Assembly: GCA_963921825.1 (NCBI GenBank)
Contig: OY997590.1
Span: 47,261,039 to 47,325,038, forward strand
DNA: 64,000 nt
Source: Erodium maritimum
Taxonomy: Eukaryota > Streptophyta > Magnoliopsida > Geraniales > Geraniaceae
Reading direction: 5' to 3'
Shown here in pieces: positions 1 to 12,847 of the stretch. Made by a program: the position numbers and the translations under genes. The first letter of the stretch is position 1; each line of letters starts with the position of its first letter. A model generated the notes under the pieces. That model saw only the letters and a program-made list of their open reading frames with translations. It made no database searches and was not told the origin of the DNA.

Positions 1-493
1 ACGCGAACGTTTAGAATAAGAAAACACTTTGCAAACATTTCCATTAAAACAATTTACAATAACAGTTTAGTTCAACAAAGGATAATTACAAATCAACATA
101 AACGTCCCACAAGCGGACAAAAAGGCGAGGTATCCGTCGCTAGACTAAAAAGACAAAACCCGGACTCCGCTCCTAGCTCCACAAGCTTCGAGAGCTCACC
201 TAGTCCGTCCCACGAACGGTACCTGTAGGAAAAGCAACTAGGGGTGAGCGTTCGCTCACCACCACGAATAACAGACTGACTACGGCATACTTAGCAGACA
301 AAGCCGGTGACACCAACCACGACCCAAAAGACACACACACGACCAGTACCTTCCTTAACTGACTCAACATTCGGACACGTGATGTAGACCTCACACTACG
401 ATTGACGACCTCCTCCAAAGACACGACTGGAAACCACGCAATACCAAACAAGATCGCAAAGGATCGCAAACCAGCTGCCAAGAACGCCCTCCC

Positions 494-655
494 GGGACTC
501 TAACCCGGTCAGGCCAACCCAAGAATGCTGCAACTTACCGGGACTCTAACCCATAAGCCAGCCGGAAAATACTGCAACTTATTGGGACTCTAACCCATAA
601 GCCAGCCGGAAAATGCTGCAACTTACTGGGACTCTAACCCATAAGCCAGCCAAGG
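494..655. repeat. Tandem repeat of 44-46 bp inside the gypsy LTR
   Basis: The phrase GGGACTCTAACCC recurs at 494, 540, 584 and 628, giving about 3.5 units of 44-46 bp. The unit has no similarity that I can see to the tandem repeats at the equivalent place of the other gypsy LTRs in the window. Confidence 0.85.
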
Positions 656-2016
656 TACGCTCACAAACCCAAACCACACACGCGCGGCCAGGACCCCTTT
701 ATTGGCGGGCGGGCCCCCTACCCCGTCTGAACATGCAGACGCGTGTGCTCGTGGACCCCCGTTTCAGGAAGCGAGCCCCCAACCTCCGGTAACCACAAAC
801 ACAATCACAAACACAATCACAATCACAAGCAAGTTCACAACCAGTAACAACACAGGTTCAACACTCATAGGCACTCATGGCCATCAAGACACTAAGGATA
901 ACACGAAAGCCATAAATTAGAGGCGGTTCCCAGGTTAATCTAAAGGTCACGATTAAATCAGTCTAAAAACGACAGTTGTCCTTTAAACTCGAGCGGGATA
1001 AAAGCGGGGTCACGGTGAATCGGGTTTGAGTACCGAGCACCGAAACCGGTGCATGCGAGGCACGGTCCCAATGCACGAATCCCGAGGTCCGATTCAGCGG
1101 TCCGCTTTTGTTCCCTTTTAAACCCAAATAGCAGTTCATTTTACCCAGAGTTCCAGAGTCGTTCCTACATCCGATAAGTAACCCTTTTTCAAAATAGAAC
1201 GGTTTTTATTTTAAAACGAATTCCCTTTTTATTTCAAATCTGATTCTGTTCCGATCTTTGAGCCCAAAATGAATTAGGTTCGGTTTTTGAACAACCGTCC
1301 CTAAATCCCGTTTACAACTTAGATTCACAACTCCTCGATTTAAACTGTTTTTAAAACCGAAACGCTTTTAATTCCTTTTCATTTTAAAACTTTTTTCCTT
1401 AAGTTTGATTTTCCATTTTACAACCCTTTTCTTTCCAAAACCGTGATCAAATCTAATCCGTTTTGCTTTGTTTTACTTTCCTTTTTAATTTCCAATCCGA
1501 TTCTATTTTAATCGATTTCTTTAACCGGTTTAACAGATTATAGTCGAATTCAACATATCCAAATTAACTTGAAACGAAAAGCACGAAACCGATCAGATTT
1601 AGGGTAAATACGGGATAGAACATAAAGCGGGAAGACGTTATTAAAACGGATCCGGCCACCGGCGAAGCCATCGCCGGCGACCAAACTCCGTGGTGAGACC
1701 TCTCACCGAAGGGAATTAGAGGACGGTGGCGGGCGGTGGAGAGTGGTGGTGGTGGTGGTCGTGGGCGCGACGGGGCGCGGCTGAGGGTTTCCCCTCAGAT
1801 CTGACTGAAACCGGCCGTAACTCGCCGGATCTGGTGAGAGGACGGCGAGGCTCGGTGGTGGGGTACCGGCGACGGCTCGGGACGAGGGAGAGGGTGGCCG
1901 GAGACGGCCGAGCTCGGGCTCGGGACGGCCGGAATCGAGAGGGGCGGCGGCTTGATGGTGGCGTGGCCGTGAATCGGACGAAGGAGAAGACGGAGGCGAA
2001 GGGGAGGTCGGAGACG

Positions 2017-2125
2017 GCCGAGCTCGGGCCCGGCACGGCCGAAATCGATGGCCGAGCTCGGGCTCGGGACGGCCGAAATTGATGGCCGAGCTCGGGCTCG
2101 GGACGGCCGGAATCGATGGCCGGAC
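2017..2125. repeat. GC-rich 34-bp tandem repeat in the gypsy LTR
   Basis: GCCGAGCTCGGG starts at 2017, 2051 and 2085, a 34-bp period, with a decayed unit upstream at 1907. It lies in the leader-like region of the LTR and creates the overlapping Arg/Gly-rich open frames seen there. Confidence 0.8.
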
Positions 2126-2495
2126 TGGTGAGGGAGGTGAACGAAGAAGAAGGTGTGGAGGAGGGAGGTGGGTTCAGCGATGGTGGTGGTGTTCGGGTTG
2201 GACAGAGACGAGAGCGAGGGAGGGAGTGGCCGGAGGTGGGGGGAGGTCGCCGGAGAAGATGGAAGAGAGAGGATCGGGTTCGGAGAGGAGAGGTCGAAGA
2301 AGACGAAGCAGGAGTGGGGGCGGGTGAGGGTCGGCTGGTGTGAGGAAGAAGGAGGAGTGGATTGAATGGGTTGAAACCCTAAAAAGGGTCTTTATACCCT
2401 GGGCTTGGGCCGGGTCTGCTGGCTTGGGCCGGGTCTGCTGGTCGGGTCCGGTCCGACCCGGTCCGACCCAATTTTTTTTTTGAAGCGGGTTTTAC

Positions 2496-5400
2496 ATAAC
2501 ATGTCCATGTATTCAAAAAATTATGTGTCTCCATCATTTATTGACCCTAATGGAGTACATTATCAGCCCACAGCTCAGGCGAATCATACTTGGTACCCAG
2601 ACACAACAGCGACGCATCATATGACATCGGATGCATCACACCTGCACAACTCCTCAGCATATACTATCAAGTTACTGTTGGTAATGGTCAGAGAGCTCCC
2701 ATACTCCAATCTGGTACTGGTTCTTGCATTTCTCTTACTAGCATGAAATTACCCTTACAAAACGTACTTCTTGTTCCTACTATTCAAAAATCCCTGCTAT
2801 CAGTTCAACGCTTTACAAGTGATAATCACTGTTTCTTTGAATTCTGGCCTAACCAATTTTTTTGTGAAGGATCAGGTGTCCAAGGCAATCCTGTTGCGCG
2901 GACGGAGTAATGGCGGCTTGTATGAACTTCCTCAGTCGGCGTCTCCTAGTTCGTGTCTTGCTGAAACTTCCACACCCATGGAATGGCATGCTCGTCTTGG
3001 TCATCTGTCTGCTCGTACTACTGCAACTATCATTCGTTCAAATAAATTAGGATCTGTTAGTCCCAGTCAGTTAGCGTCTATTTCTAATTGTGAGTCGTGC
3101 CATTTTGGAAAGCTTCATCGTTTGCCTTTTCCCAGTGTTCAACATCACACTACCAAACCATTTCAATTAACTCACTCAGATGTTTGGGGCCCTACTCCTG
3201 TGGTTTCAATAAATAATCTTCATTTCTTTGTGATATTTATTGATGACTTCACTCGTTTTACTTGGATTTATTGCATAAAATTTAAAAGTGATGTTAACTC
3301 TGTATTTACGAATTTTGAAGCTATGGTCAAATGACAGTTTAATGATGATATTCTGGCGTTTCAATCTGATTGGGGTGGCGAGTACCGCAAAGTAAATCCT
3401 TATTTTCGTGGTCAGGGACTTGCTCATCGTGTGTCGTGTCTTCATACTCATCGGCAAAATGGTTTGGCTGAACGAAAAATCCGTCATATTGTTGATACTG
3501 GACTTACACTTCTGGCTCATGCTCATATGCCGCTCAGGTTTTGGCCTTATGCTTTTCTCTCGGCTGTGCGTTCGATCAATGCCCTACCATCTCCTATCAC
3601 CAACAAGCTGTCTCTTCATCAAATTTTTTTTTCTCACATCCACCTCGGTATCAAAACACTCACCTGTTCGGTTGTGCGGTCTATCCTCACTTACGACCAT
3701 ATTCTACTCATAAGCTTTCCTTCCGTACTATTCGTTGTGTTCATCTGGGATTAACACCTGAACATGCTGGTGTCTTGTGCCTGGATCCTGATTCAAACAT
3801 AATCTATATTGTTGTTAATGTCGTGTTTAATGATACCCTCTTCCCATTTCTGAATTTCCAGTCATCTCGGTCCACTAATCCTTCTGCAGGTAATTCAGGT
3901 CCTACTATCATACATGCACCATTATTACTGTCCGGGCAGCTAGGTACGTCCTCATCACCTCCCTCACATTCACCTGGTTCAACCCTTATTACTCCTAACC
4001 TGACCGTTTCCCCACTGGCAGTCCGTTCCCCGCCCTCTCCAACTCCGACCAGTAGCTCTGACTCGACCCCATCCACTACATCCTCTTCTAATAGACCACC
4101 TACAGAACCTCCCCCTCACGACCCACCACGTACACATCATATGGTGCTTCAGCCAGCTCATAAACGTTGTCCTAAACAATTATTTATTTCCCTACGTGAG
4201 ACTTCTAAACCTAACCATATTCATACCGAACCACGTACCTATTCTCAGGCTAGTAAGTATAATGTATGGGCCAGTGCCATGAATGATGAGATGTCTGCTC
4301 TTCACACCAACTCCACATGGTCCCTTATTCCGTGTCCAGTTAATGCTAATGTTGTTGATAATTGTTGGCTTTTCAGGATTAAGTGGAAAGCGGATGGCAC
4401 TATTGATCGCTATAAGGCACGATTGGTGGCTCAGGGATTTACTCAACAAGAAGGCTTGGACTATCATGACACATTTAGTCCAGTTGTCAAAGCCACTATT
4501 ATTCGTGTTCTTTTGGCTCTTGCGAGTAAGTTTCAGTGGTCGGTCCGTCAACTTGACATCTCCAATGCTTTCCTGCATGGCACACTGACTGAGGACATTT
4601 ATATGAAGCAACCTCAAGGATTTGTTGACTCACGGTTTCCTGATTATGTGTGCAAGCTCCATAAATCACTCTATGGCCTGAAGCAGGCACCCCGGGCTTG
4701 GTTCTCACGATTAACAACGTTCTTACACGGTATTGGTTTTACCTCCTCGTTTGCTGATCCGAGCTTACTAATCCTTCGCAGGTCTGATGATGTGGTATTT
4801 TTACTCATATATGTTGATGATATAGTACTCACCGGTTCCTCTATCACACTCACCTCCACAATCATCACTCACCTTCAGCGGGAGTTTTCAGTCAAGGATC
4901 TTGGGGCACTACATTACTTCTTGGGTCTTGAGTTTCGAACTGATGCCAATGGTGGTCCCCTATCTCAGTCCCGCTATGTCTCGGATCTTCTGTCTAGTAA
5001 TGGCATGTAGGACTCAAAGTCATGTTCTACACCAATAAATGTCGGGCCTCTCTTCAAGCATCACGGTTCGTCATTATGTGAAGATGATGTTATGTTTCGT
5101 AAACTGGTTAGCAGCCTACAATATTTAGCCTTTTCTCGACCGGACATTGCCTTTGCTGTAAACAAATTGTGTCAGTTTATGCATGCTCCCACTAATATTC
5201 ATTGGCAGGCACTTAAACAAGTGCTTCGTTACCTGCGTGGCTCGTCCATTCTTGGACTTGCATTTCCTCGCGACAATGATCTTCAACTACATTGCTTCAC
5301 AGACAGTGATTGGGGAGGCGACCCTGATGATCGTCGGTCCACTGGCGGTTTTGCCATCTTCCTTGGTCCTGCTCTCATTTCCTGGACATCCAAGAAGCAA

Positions 5401-5951
5401 GCCACTATGGCTCGGTCCTCTACAGAGAGTTAGAGTTAGTACAAAACCATTGGTAATGCTACCTCCGAACTTATATGGTTGAGGTCTTTATTTTCAGAAC
5501 TTGACATTACCATTCCTCCTCCGGTCTTGTGGTGTGATAATCTTGGAGCTACGTATCTTAGTGCCAATCCCATTTTTCATGCTCGTATGAAGCACATTGA
5601 GCTGGATTTTCATTTTGTCCGCGAACAAGTGGCTGCTGGTAACATTGTGATTCATCATATTGCTTCTGACATGCAGATTGTTGATATACTCACCAAACCG
5701 TTGCACCTTGTCCGGTTTCAACGACTTCGTGATCGTCTTTCTCTTGCCTCGTAGCATCGGTTTGAGGGGGGGGGGGGTGTTAGTGATAAACATCACATTA
5801 GTGATAACTACTACATCATCAGTAGTTATCGTGATAACTACTACATCATTAGTGATAACTACTTTGTATTCTTATCTGTATCCTAGAACACATGTATATA
5901 TAGGATCATCTTGTACTGCGTAAATCATCAAATACAACAAACACATTTACA
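2496..5951 (+). mobile_element. Ty1/copia retrotransposon, 5' part lost (Ale/Retrofit-like)
   Basis: Domains in order: protease region with a WYPD-type motif near 2590-2630; GAG-pre-integrase with HARLGHLS and CESCHFGK near 2985-3110; integrase core with HSDVWGP and FIDDFTRF near 3170-3260; reverse transcriptase about 4300-4850 with YKARLVAQGF and the catalytic YVDD; RNase H about 5090-5700 ending with the usual ADILTKPL-like motif. A polypurine tract (TTTGAGGGGG...) precedes the 3' LTR. The domain order INT-RT-RH is copia, and the very short LTR suggests the Ale/Retrofit lineage (inference). The 5' LTR and most of gag are missing, replaced by the gypsy LTR at 1-2495. Broken, with a handful of disabling changes; a fossil of moderate age. 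Confidence 0.9.
5778..5951 (+). repeat. 3' LTR of the copia element
   Basis: Begins TGTTAGTGATAA directly after the polypurine tract and ends TTTACA where recognisable minus-strand LINE coding sequence starts. The length is about 174 bp. It contains several copies of GTGATAACTACTACATCA. The right boundary is inferred from TGT...ACA symmetry and the switch to LINE sequence, and could be off by a few bases. Confidence 0.7.
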
Positions 5952-6315
5952 CTGTCAGCCAATATTGTAGCCAAGCACCATCATCCTTCATCATTTCCTT
6001 ATCAAATAGAGCATCGGCACAATAAACCAGAATGGTTTTGTTCCCTAGGTCTTTTAATTGAACCTCACAAACTCCTTCCAAGGCTATTTCTTGCATAATG
6101 GCTACCACATATAGGTTGAGATGCCATATGGCTAGATGTGCTTGTTGTAGAAAATCTTCCTCTCCTTTAGGGATAGTCGTTAGCGATTGTATTTCCATAC
6201 TATCTAGACTCGAGCAAGTACAACTAGATTGCAAACAGAGTAGCTCACTAGCTTGCCAAGGCGGCATGTTCTTCCCATGCCTGGGAGTGACAAAGAGGAT
6301 ATATCCCGGAGTCAT
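5952..6315 (-). pseudogene. LINE ORF1 fragment (DUF4283-like region)
   Basis: The minus-strand translation contains LKDLGNKTILVYC and KDDGAWLQYWL, which align with IKALGSSLLLLSC and INDGAWLNHWL of the full LINE ORF1 at about 55300-55410. It is therefore a diverged fragment of the same kind of L1 ORF1, truncated on both sides, with the copia element lying at one end. It ends roughly 225 bp before the upstream ATG of AIP1, so it may form part of that gene's distal promoter. Confidence 0.75.
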
Positions 6316-6540
6316 TCTATCGTATTCTTATTGCCGAAATTTAATTACATACCTCGTTTTGATAAAATTTTTTTTAAAAGAAACTATTTTATAAATTTTG
6401 GTGGACCAGCATTTTATGGTCGGTGCCCGACCCGAAAGATGTGAATGAGGACCTATTGCTCACCCGCCAACCTATTCAAACTACTCCTTAATTCGCGGGC
6501 TTCTCATCTTGATATCAATCAATCTTCACCACAAACGACA
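6316..6540 (+). promoter_or_regulatory. Putative AIP1 core promoter and 5' leader
   Basis: A TATAAAT lies at about 6390-6396, about 145 bp before the upstream ATG. The stretch has CT-rich leader-like sequence and no other feature I recognise. The start of transcription is not visible from sequence, so the assignment is inference. Confidence 0.4.
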
Positions 6541-6612
6541 ATGGCCGAAACAAACCAAAACTCAGAATCCGTAGCAGCATCGCATTCGCCTCAACAATGG
6601 CAGAGCTCGTAG
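6541..6612 (+). CDS. Upstream ORF overlapping the AIP1 start
   Basis: An ATG with a purine at -3 and G at +4 opens a 23-codon frame, [20 protein letters not shown] followed by QSS and a stop at 6610-6612. It is out of frame with, and overlaps, the AIP1 ATG at 6597. If present in the mRNA, ribosomes that use it would bypass the main start, so it would be expected to lower AIP1 translation. It could also lie outside the transcript. Confidence 0.45.
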   Translation: MAETNQNSESVAASHSPQQWQSS

Positions 6613-9600
6613 AGACCTATGCCTGCATGCCCTCCACGGAGCGTGGCCGGGGCATTCTCATCTCCGGCGACCCTAAAACCAATTCCATCCTTTACTGCAA
6701 CGGCCGATCTGTCATCCTCCGCTACCTCGACGAGCCCCTCAAGGTCGCCGTCTACGGAGAGCACGCCTATCCGGCTACCGTGGCCCGATACTCGCACAAC
6801 GGCGAGTGGATCGCCTCCGCCGACGTCTCCGGAATCGTCCGGATCTGGGGGGTGCACAATGAGTTCGTGCTCAAGAACGAGTACAAGGTCCTCTCGGGCC
6901 GGATCGACGATCTCATGTGGTCTCCTGATAGTCAGAGGATCGTCGCTTCTGGCGACGGAAAGGGCAAGTCCTTTGTTCGCGCTTTCATGTGGGTGAAGTA
7001 CCCCTATTTCTCTTATGTTTGATTGCACTGAATCTGTTCGACGAAATGCCTGATTGATTTTCTGTTATCCTAAACTACAAATCACACTTAGGCTAAATAC
7101 ATGTAATGACTCTGGGCGATTTCGTTACAGATTGTGTTTCTAATGTTTCTCTACCATGTTTTTTTGTAATTGGCCTTAATCTCATATGTGCTGGACAATG
7201 AGCTTGGTTTATTTGGCTTCAATCCATTTGTGTAGAAGTTAATGCTGTCATATGTAACCACTTGAAGCATGTAGTGTAGGGACATCTAGTTTTTGCTATG
7301 AGGATGAGTAGAAAACTCTGTTTGGTTTACAGGGCGGAATAAGATAAAATTTGTGTCATTGGCCATGAGGGGTTCTTTTTGGTTGCCAAATTAAGTTATC
7401 TAGCTGTAGTCTTCAGTGAAGTAATTCATGTTTCTCTTCTGTCCTACATATATTATTCCACTATTTTCCTTCAATTTATGATGATTTGGTTCGATTAATG
7501 CGAACATGGCTTTCATCAACCACAACATGATTTACAACACATATGCAGGTGGGATACGGGCACTACGGTGGGGGACTTCGACGGCCACTCACGACGTGTC
7601 TTAAGTTGTGCCTTTAAACCAACAAGGCCGTTTCGTATTGTGACATGCGGGGAGGACTTCTTGGTGAATTTTTATGAAGGCCCACCTTTTAAGTTCAGTC
7701 ATTCTCACAGGTTTGTAAACTTCTATTTTCCCTCATAATAAGCATTTTTAACATTATTGAAAAACATTGCAAACTTTTGTTGATTCGGATGTATGTGGCA
7801 ACAGTCTAGCAAGAAGATCTTACACATCTGACATAATGCAATTACAAACTTTCTTGTAAATGACACGAATATATAGACGAATAAAATATGATCATGCAAT
7901 GCACATCACATTTTCTTTAGCCCTCTATTCTAAAATATGTTGCAATATGTTTATAAGGTGTTTATATGTCATCTGAACATTATGCTATTCCTGATGATTG
8001 TAGAATTTTTCTATTTTGATGTTTATAACAGAGATTTGGTCGTCATTCTGCAGGGAGCATTCAAATTTTGTAAATTGCGTAAGATTTTCTCCTGATGGAA
8101 GCAAATTTATAACTGTAAGTTCAGATAAGAGAGGGATAATATATGATGGGAAGACAGCAGAAAAATTGGGAGAATTCTCTTCAGAAGATGGTCATACAGG
8201 CAGCATCTATGCTGTTAGCTGGAGTCCTGATAGTAAACAGGTATGTATCTCTCTGGATTTTTCGTATCTTTCTTATAATTGTATCATGAAATTTATTAAT
8301 GATCTATCATTTTCTTCTTATCTCTATTATATGTTCTACCTCTACTTTTCAAAAGTCCATGATTATTAAAGTAGTTGTTAGCAGAAGATTGTTTGGTCAC
8401 TTTTGACTGCTTGCTCGTGTTACATGTATCCATGCACATATTTGAAGTAACTGAAGGCCCATTCAGTATCCTTTTAGAAAAATAACATAATATATCTCCA
8501 AATTCTTACTTTTTACATTGAGAAAGTCGATATTATTTTTCAAGATGGATAAAAAGTGAAGTGAAGAACTCATGTACTAGATGTTTAATCATTGGTATGA
8601 GGTGCTTTACAAAATCTAGGTTCTGGTTGGTTGTGTACTGTTCCTGTCATTATAAGTTGCAACCAATGTGGATTGAAGTGTTTCTTTAAAGAGCCCTGTC
8701 TTACATTCTCATCAATAAAATCCGTAAGAGTTTGCAAGTATGCATGTTCTAAACCCCTTACAGTGGATTAGTTCTGTCATCTGATATGGAATAAAATACT
8801 GTTTTCTTTAAAATACATACTTATTTCCTTAGTTTGTATACAATATTTTCATCCTCTTACTGTTCATTCTGTATATGGTAACTTGTTGGTTGAGTTTGCA
8901 TTTATCCAAATTATGGGGATAATAAAGGTTTGAATAAACATTTTACACATGCAATCACAATGACACAAGTATTCTATATGATGATGATGATTGTAGCAAG
9001 AAATCTGAATTGATGATTGTTGATATAAAAGGGGGTTCCCATTTTGCTGTGCTATCATGTAATAGGATGGCTTTGCCCATTGTCTAAGATTCCAGTATTT
9101 CTTCTATTTCATGACTTGTGATCTTCATCTCTTCCGCCAAAAAAGTTGTTAATTCTTGTGCATGCAGGTATTCACTGTATCCGCGGATAAATCAGCAAAG
9201 GTTTGGGACATTCTCGAGGATGGTAGTGGGAAGGTGAATAAGACTTTGGTATCTCCTGGATCTGGTGGGGTTGACGACATGCTTGTTGGATGTCTTTGGC
9301 TGAACGACCATCTTGTTACTATATCCCTGGGAGGTGCTATGCATATATATTCCTCTACAAGTCTAGAAGAGAGCCCAACATCATTTTCTGGCCATCTGAG
9401 GAATGTTACTGCCATGACTGTTATTCCCAACAGTGACCCAAGGTCTATTTTATCAAGTAGCTATGAGGGAGTCATTGTTAAATGGATCCAAGGTTCTGGA
9501 TACAGTGCTAGATTAGATCGGAAAGATACCAAGATTAAATGCTTAGCAGCTGTTGATGAAGAGATTATTACATCTGGATTCGACAACAAGGTGATTAATG

Positions 9601-11267
9601 CAAGACAACCTTTTTAGTTTGACTATTATACATACAAAATGGTTTATTTTTTACCAGTACTTATTTTTCCCTGAAACTGCAGAAATAGTTATTCTTCTGA
9701 CATAATATGTCCAGTAGAAACATTATTGTATTGTCTGCTTATCCTGATGTTTGATATGTATTGTCATATCTTAATGTTATTTAATGTGTATTCACACAAT
9801 GTTACATGATGCAAATTGCACAAGGATAAAACAGGATGATACAAGCTTGTAGATACTTTAGTGTGAAATTTAGAACGTTAGGTCAGTGCAGGTATAAGAC
9901 TTCTTCTGTATGTGGTCTTCTTATTTTATTTTATTTTATTTCATTTTGGTATATGCTTTTCTAAGCTGACATATACATTTTAATATTATATACCATTTCT
10001 GAAATGTTTGAACCTTTTCTGTAGTTTACCCCAACATTTTAATATACATCTTCTGCAAGAAGATGTCTTTTGGGGTTTTATTATGTAGAAATCTTGAGTT
10101 TCTTACCCAATAGTTAGTATTTGACTCCATGCTCTCTGTATCTCTGTTAGTTCAATTACTGTTGCTCTTATTTGACATAGTAATGCCATTACTTGTACTT
10201 GATTAAAATTTTAGGTTTGGAGATTTAAAGGGGATGGAAGTGGAGAACCAGAATTTGTTGATATTGGAAGCCAACCACATGACGTGAACCTGGCTCTTAA
10301 TTGCCCTGGATTGGCTTTAATCTCAACTGCTACTGGAGTTGTCTTGCTTCAGGGTCTGAAAGTAGTAGCGACAGTTAATCTCGGCTTTGAGGTGACAGCG
10401 TCTTCCATTGCACCTGATGGAAGTGAAGCCATTGTGGGTGAGAAGAAAGGTAAGTTGCACATTTACACCGTCTCAGGGGAGACTTTTACAGAAAAAGCAG
10501 TTCTTGAGAAGCATCGAGGTGAGATTAGTGTGATAAGATACTCGCCAGATGAGACCATGTTTGCTTCAGGTGATACTAACCGTGAAGCTGTTGTTTGGGA
10601 TCGTGCCACCAACGAGGTATCTGAAACCTACCCCATATATACTATCTTCTTATGCGCCTTTAGACCCTTATTTGTGTAGGCTCTTCTAAAATTAAAAATA
10701 AAAGTTATGCATGATCTTGCTTGTAAAACACATGCATTCTATATTTGAAGTCCTAGAAAGAATGACAAAGGTTTAACTAGGGGGCTGCTCGCTCTTCTGT
10801 TGGATCCAATTAAAAAAATCAAGATATTAACTATGAATTTCCTTGTGACGTGTTCTGGGGAACTACATACATGATAGACAAGAAAACAAGAGAACTGTCT
10901 GTAACTTATAAACACACTGATACTGATACCACTGTATGTGTAAACGTTCCGCTGCTAGAATTATGATATTCTCTCTCAAGTAAGCAAATGGTATCACTTG
11001 CAGGTGAAGCTAAATAACATGTTGTTCCACACTGCTCGCATAAATAGCTTGGCTTGGTCTCCTGACAGTAAATTTGTGGCCACTGGGTCAATTGACACTT
11101 GCGTGATCATATATGAGATCGGGAAGCCAGCTTCAAGCCGCATAACAATAAAGGGGGCTCATCTAGGTGGAGTTAATGGCGTGACCTTTGCTGATGAGCG
11201 CAGTGTGGTCAGTGCTGGTGAGGATGCCTGTGTTCGTATGTGGAAATTACCCTCGGAGCTAGCATGA
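6597..11267 (+). CDS. AIP1: Actin-interacting protein 1 (WD40 repeat protein), six exons
   Basis: Coding exons: 6597-6988, 7549-7710, 8054-8240, 9168-9590, 10215-10616, 11004-11267. All five introns are GT...AG, phases match, and the joined product is 609 aa, close to the roughly 611 aa of Arabidopsis AIP1-2, which it resembles along its whole length as I recall that sequence (N-terminal [14 protein letters not shown], internal LVGCLW and IVKW, C-terminal ASSRIT, AHLGGVN and GEDA). Known role: cytosolic protein of two seven-bladed WD40 propellers that works with ADF/cofilin to sever and disassemble actin filaments. WD signatures seen include VRIWG (exon 1), [10 protein letters not shown] (exon 4), REAVVWD (exon 5) and DACVRMW (exon 6). 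The ATG at 6597 (A at -3, G at +4) matches the family start. No stop or frameshift was found, so the gene looks functional. An upstream ORF overlaps the start. A second AIP1 paralogue elsewhere in the genome is likely, as in Arabidopsis. Confidence 0.96.
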
Positions 11268-12770
11268 ATATGATGTAGCAACTGCAACTTGCATCTTAGT
11301 GGTAAGAAGCCTGCCCTGTCCTATATGCAGTCCTGACTGACTCATGTGTTCCATTATCTTAGATGTTGCCTTGGCTGCTTTCTAACTATTGTGACACAAA
11401 CGACAAGTAATAGTTTGATATTGTCATTGAACCAAAGTTTAGAACATCATTCAAAGTCTCTTGTTTTTTCAGCATTTATAGTGCCCCTTCACATACAGTA
11501 TTCTTGAAGTAATTTGATGTTGTTTGTTCTTGCAGGACCCATTTTTTATTTTATCACGCTCTAAAGGCTGAAAGAAAACCCCACAGAATAGCAGGTGATC
11601 AGCTATTAATACGACTCTGCCTCATACGATGTATACATATTTCCATGTGCCGTCGTAGAAAAATATAGCATTTTTTAAAATGCTAGAGAAGAAAACCACT
11701 GGACTGAAGTTGAAGTTTTGTGTTTTGTTTTCTTCTGCAGCTTTGGAACACTGCACACTATCTGCATTCACTGGTGGTTGAGCTGGTAAATATGCCACTT
11801 TTTGATTTCATTACCATAAACTTGAATGGAGGCTGGAGGCATTCTACATGAGGATCTGCATGAATTCGAACAATAATACAATAAAAGCATGGCCTTTTAT
11901 AACATAAATGTTATCTGATTCCTAGCCTAGCTGTTTTCAATTTTTTAACATAAATCTTCACAGTTTTGATGAAGATTTCAATAAATTTTTGGTATTAATT
12001 CCACCTTCCTAATTCACAAACTAGCACGGTTGGTTTAGCTTTCTCAGAAATCTGAATTACCTAAAGAATGGACCCATGTATGGTGTCTGAAACATGAAAA
12101 TTAGTGATGGGTCCAGATTATGATAGTTACTGGGCAATTGAAGAGCTTTGTGGCTTCGCTCTGAAAGTCCATAACCAAAGCCAGAGAGTGATTTACAATC
12201 TTTTAGGGGTAAATACTTTTTAGTGTCTTTATGTTCGGTCCGCGGGTCTCACAGGTTTGGGAACGATCATTTTAGTACCTTTATGTTCGATTCACAAATC
12301 TTTTGTGTATTTGGAGTTAAAAAACTAATAAAATCATGTAAAATGACTATTTTATCCTTATTTATTTCAAACTAATAGATCTTATGAATGAAACACTATT
12401 TTATCCATCTTTATCATTAATTCTTTTAAAAAAAAATATTTTCTTTAATTTTTTTTTACTTTTCAAACATTATTTTTCAAAAAATTTAATTAATTTTCCG
12501 AAAACAATTTAATTAGTTTTTATTTCTAAATTTTATAATTTTCATAAAAAAATATTTCATCAAATTTATTTATGTTGCCCTTATTCCACTTTCTCAATTT
12601 TTCTTATTCGACCTTTCATTTCACGGTTTTATTCGAATCTGAAAGGGGGATAGGTATAGAATTAGCGATTTCAATGATTCAATTTCAATCCATGACAAAA
12701 AGAAGATATTACACAAACTGAAGAATCAAGAGAGATCAAGACAAGAACCTTGTATGGTGGGACTCTTGTC
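11268..12770. other. AIP1 3' UTR and downstream intergenic DNA
   Basis: No second gene is visible. A good donor (GTAAGA at 11302) and acceptor (TTCTTGCAG ending 11536) suggest an intron in the 3' UTR. The donor is about 35 nt after the stop, which is usually too near to trigger nonsense-mediated decay. From about 12200 the DNA is very AT-rich; 12212-12310 holds two diverged copies of a TTTTAGTGTCTTTATGTTCGG-like phrase that resembles one arm of a MITE, but no partner arm was found. Confidence 0.5.
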
Positions 12771-12787
12771 TTAGAGCAGCTCCAACG

Positions 12788-12847
12788 GTCGTGTCTACGC
12801 GTCGTGTCTGGCGTAGGCACGGCCCAGACACGACGCGTAGACACGAC
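12788..12847. repeat. Perfect subterminal hairpin, 5' end of Harbinger element
   Basis: Arms 12788-12811 and 12824-12847 are a perfect 24-bp inverted repeat around a 12-nt loop. Each arm carries two CGTGTCT motifs. Confidence 0.9.

Larger units (their letters stand above)
1..2495 (-). mobile_element. Ty3/gypsy LTR, cut by the left window edge
   Basis: Seen: the right end, read on the minus strand, is TGTAAAACCC, and the left part is clearly similar to the U5 side of the solo LTR at 34997-37683 (shared blocks around 170-300 and 35205-35345). Polarity is therefore minus. A TATA-like GGTATAAAGACC read on minus lies near 2400, just before a CT-rich leader-like stretch, as expected for U3/R. The GC-rich part at 1640-2340 holds several overlapping open frames; these look like LTR leader sequence rather than genes. 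It abuts copia sequence at 2496, so it probably inserted into that element. Whether it is a solo LTR or one end of a full element cannot be told because the left side lies outside the window. Confidence 0.75.

Noticed and set aside
1716-2343. Overlapping Arg/Gly-rich ORFs on both strands
   Set aside because: They result from GC-rich tandem repeats inside a gypsy LTR; all frames are open because stop codons are rare in such sequence.
6591-7028. 145-codon minus-strand ORF over AIP1 exon 1
   Set aside because: It is a shadow of the GC-rich first exon and has no family motif.
12200-12640. A complete MITE downstream of AIP1
   Set aside because: Only one arm-like stretch was seen; no inverted partner or target duplication could be found.
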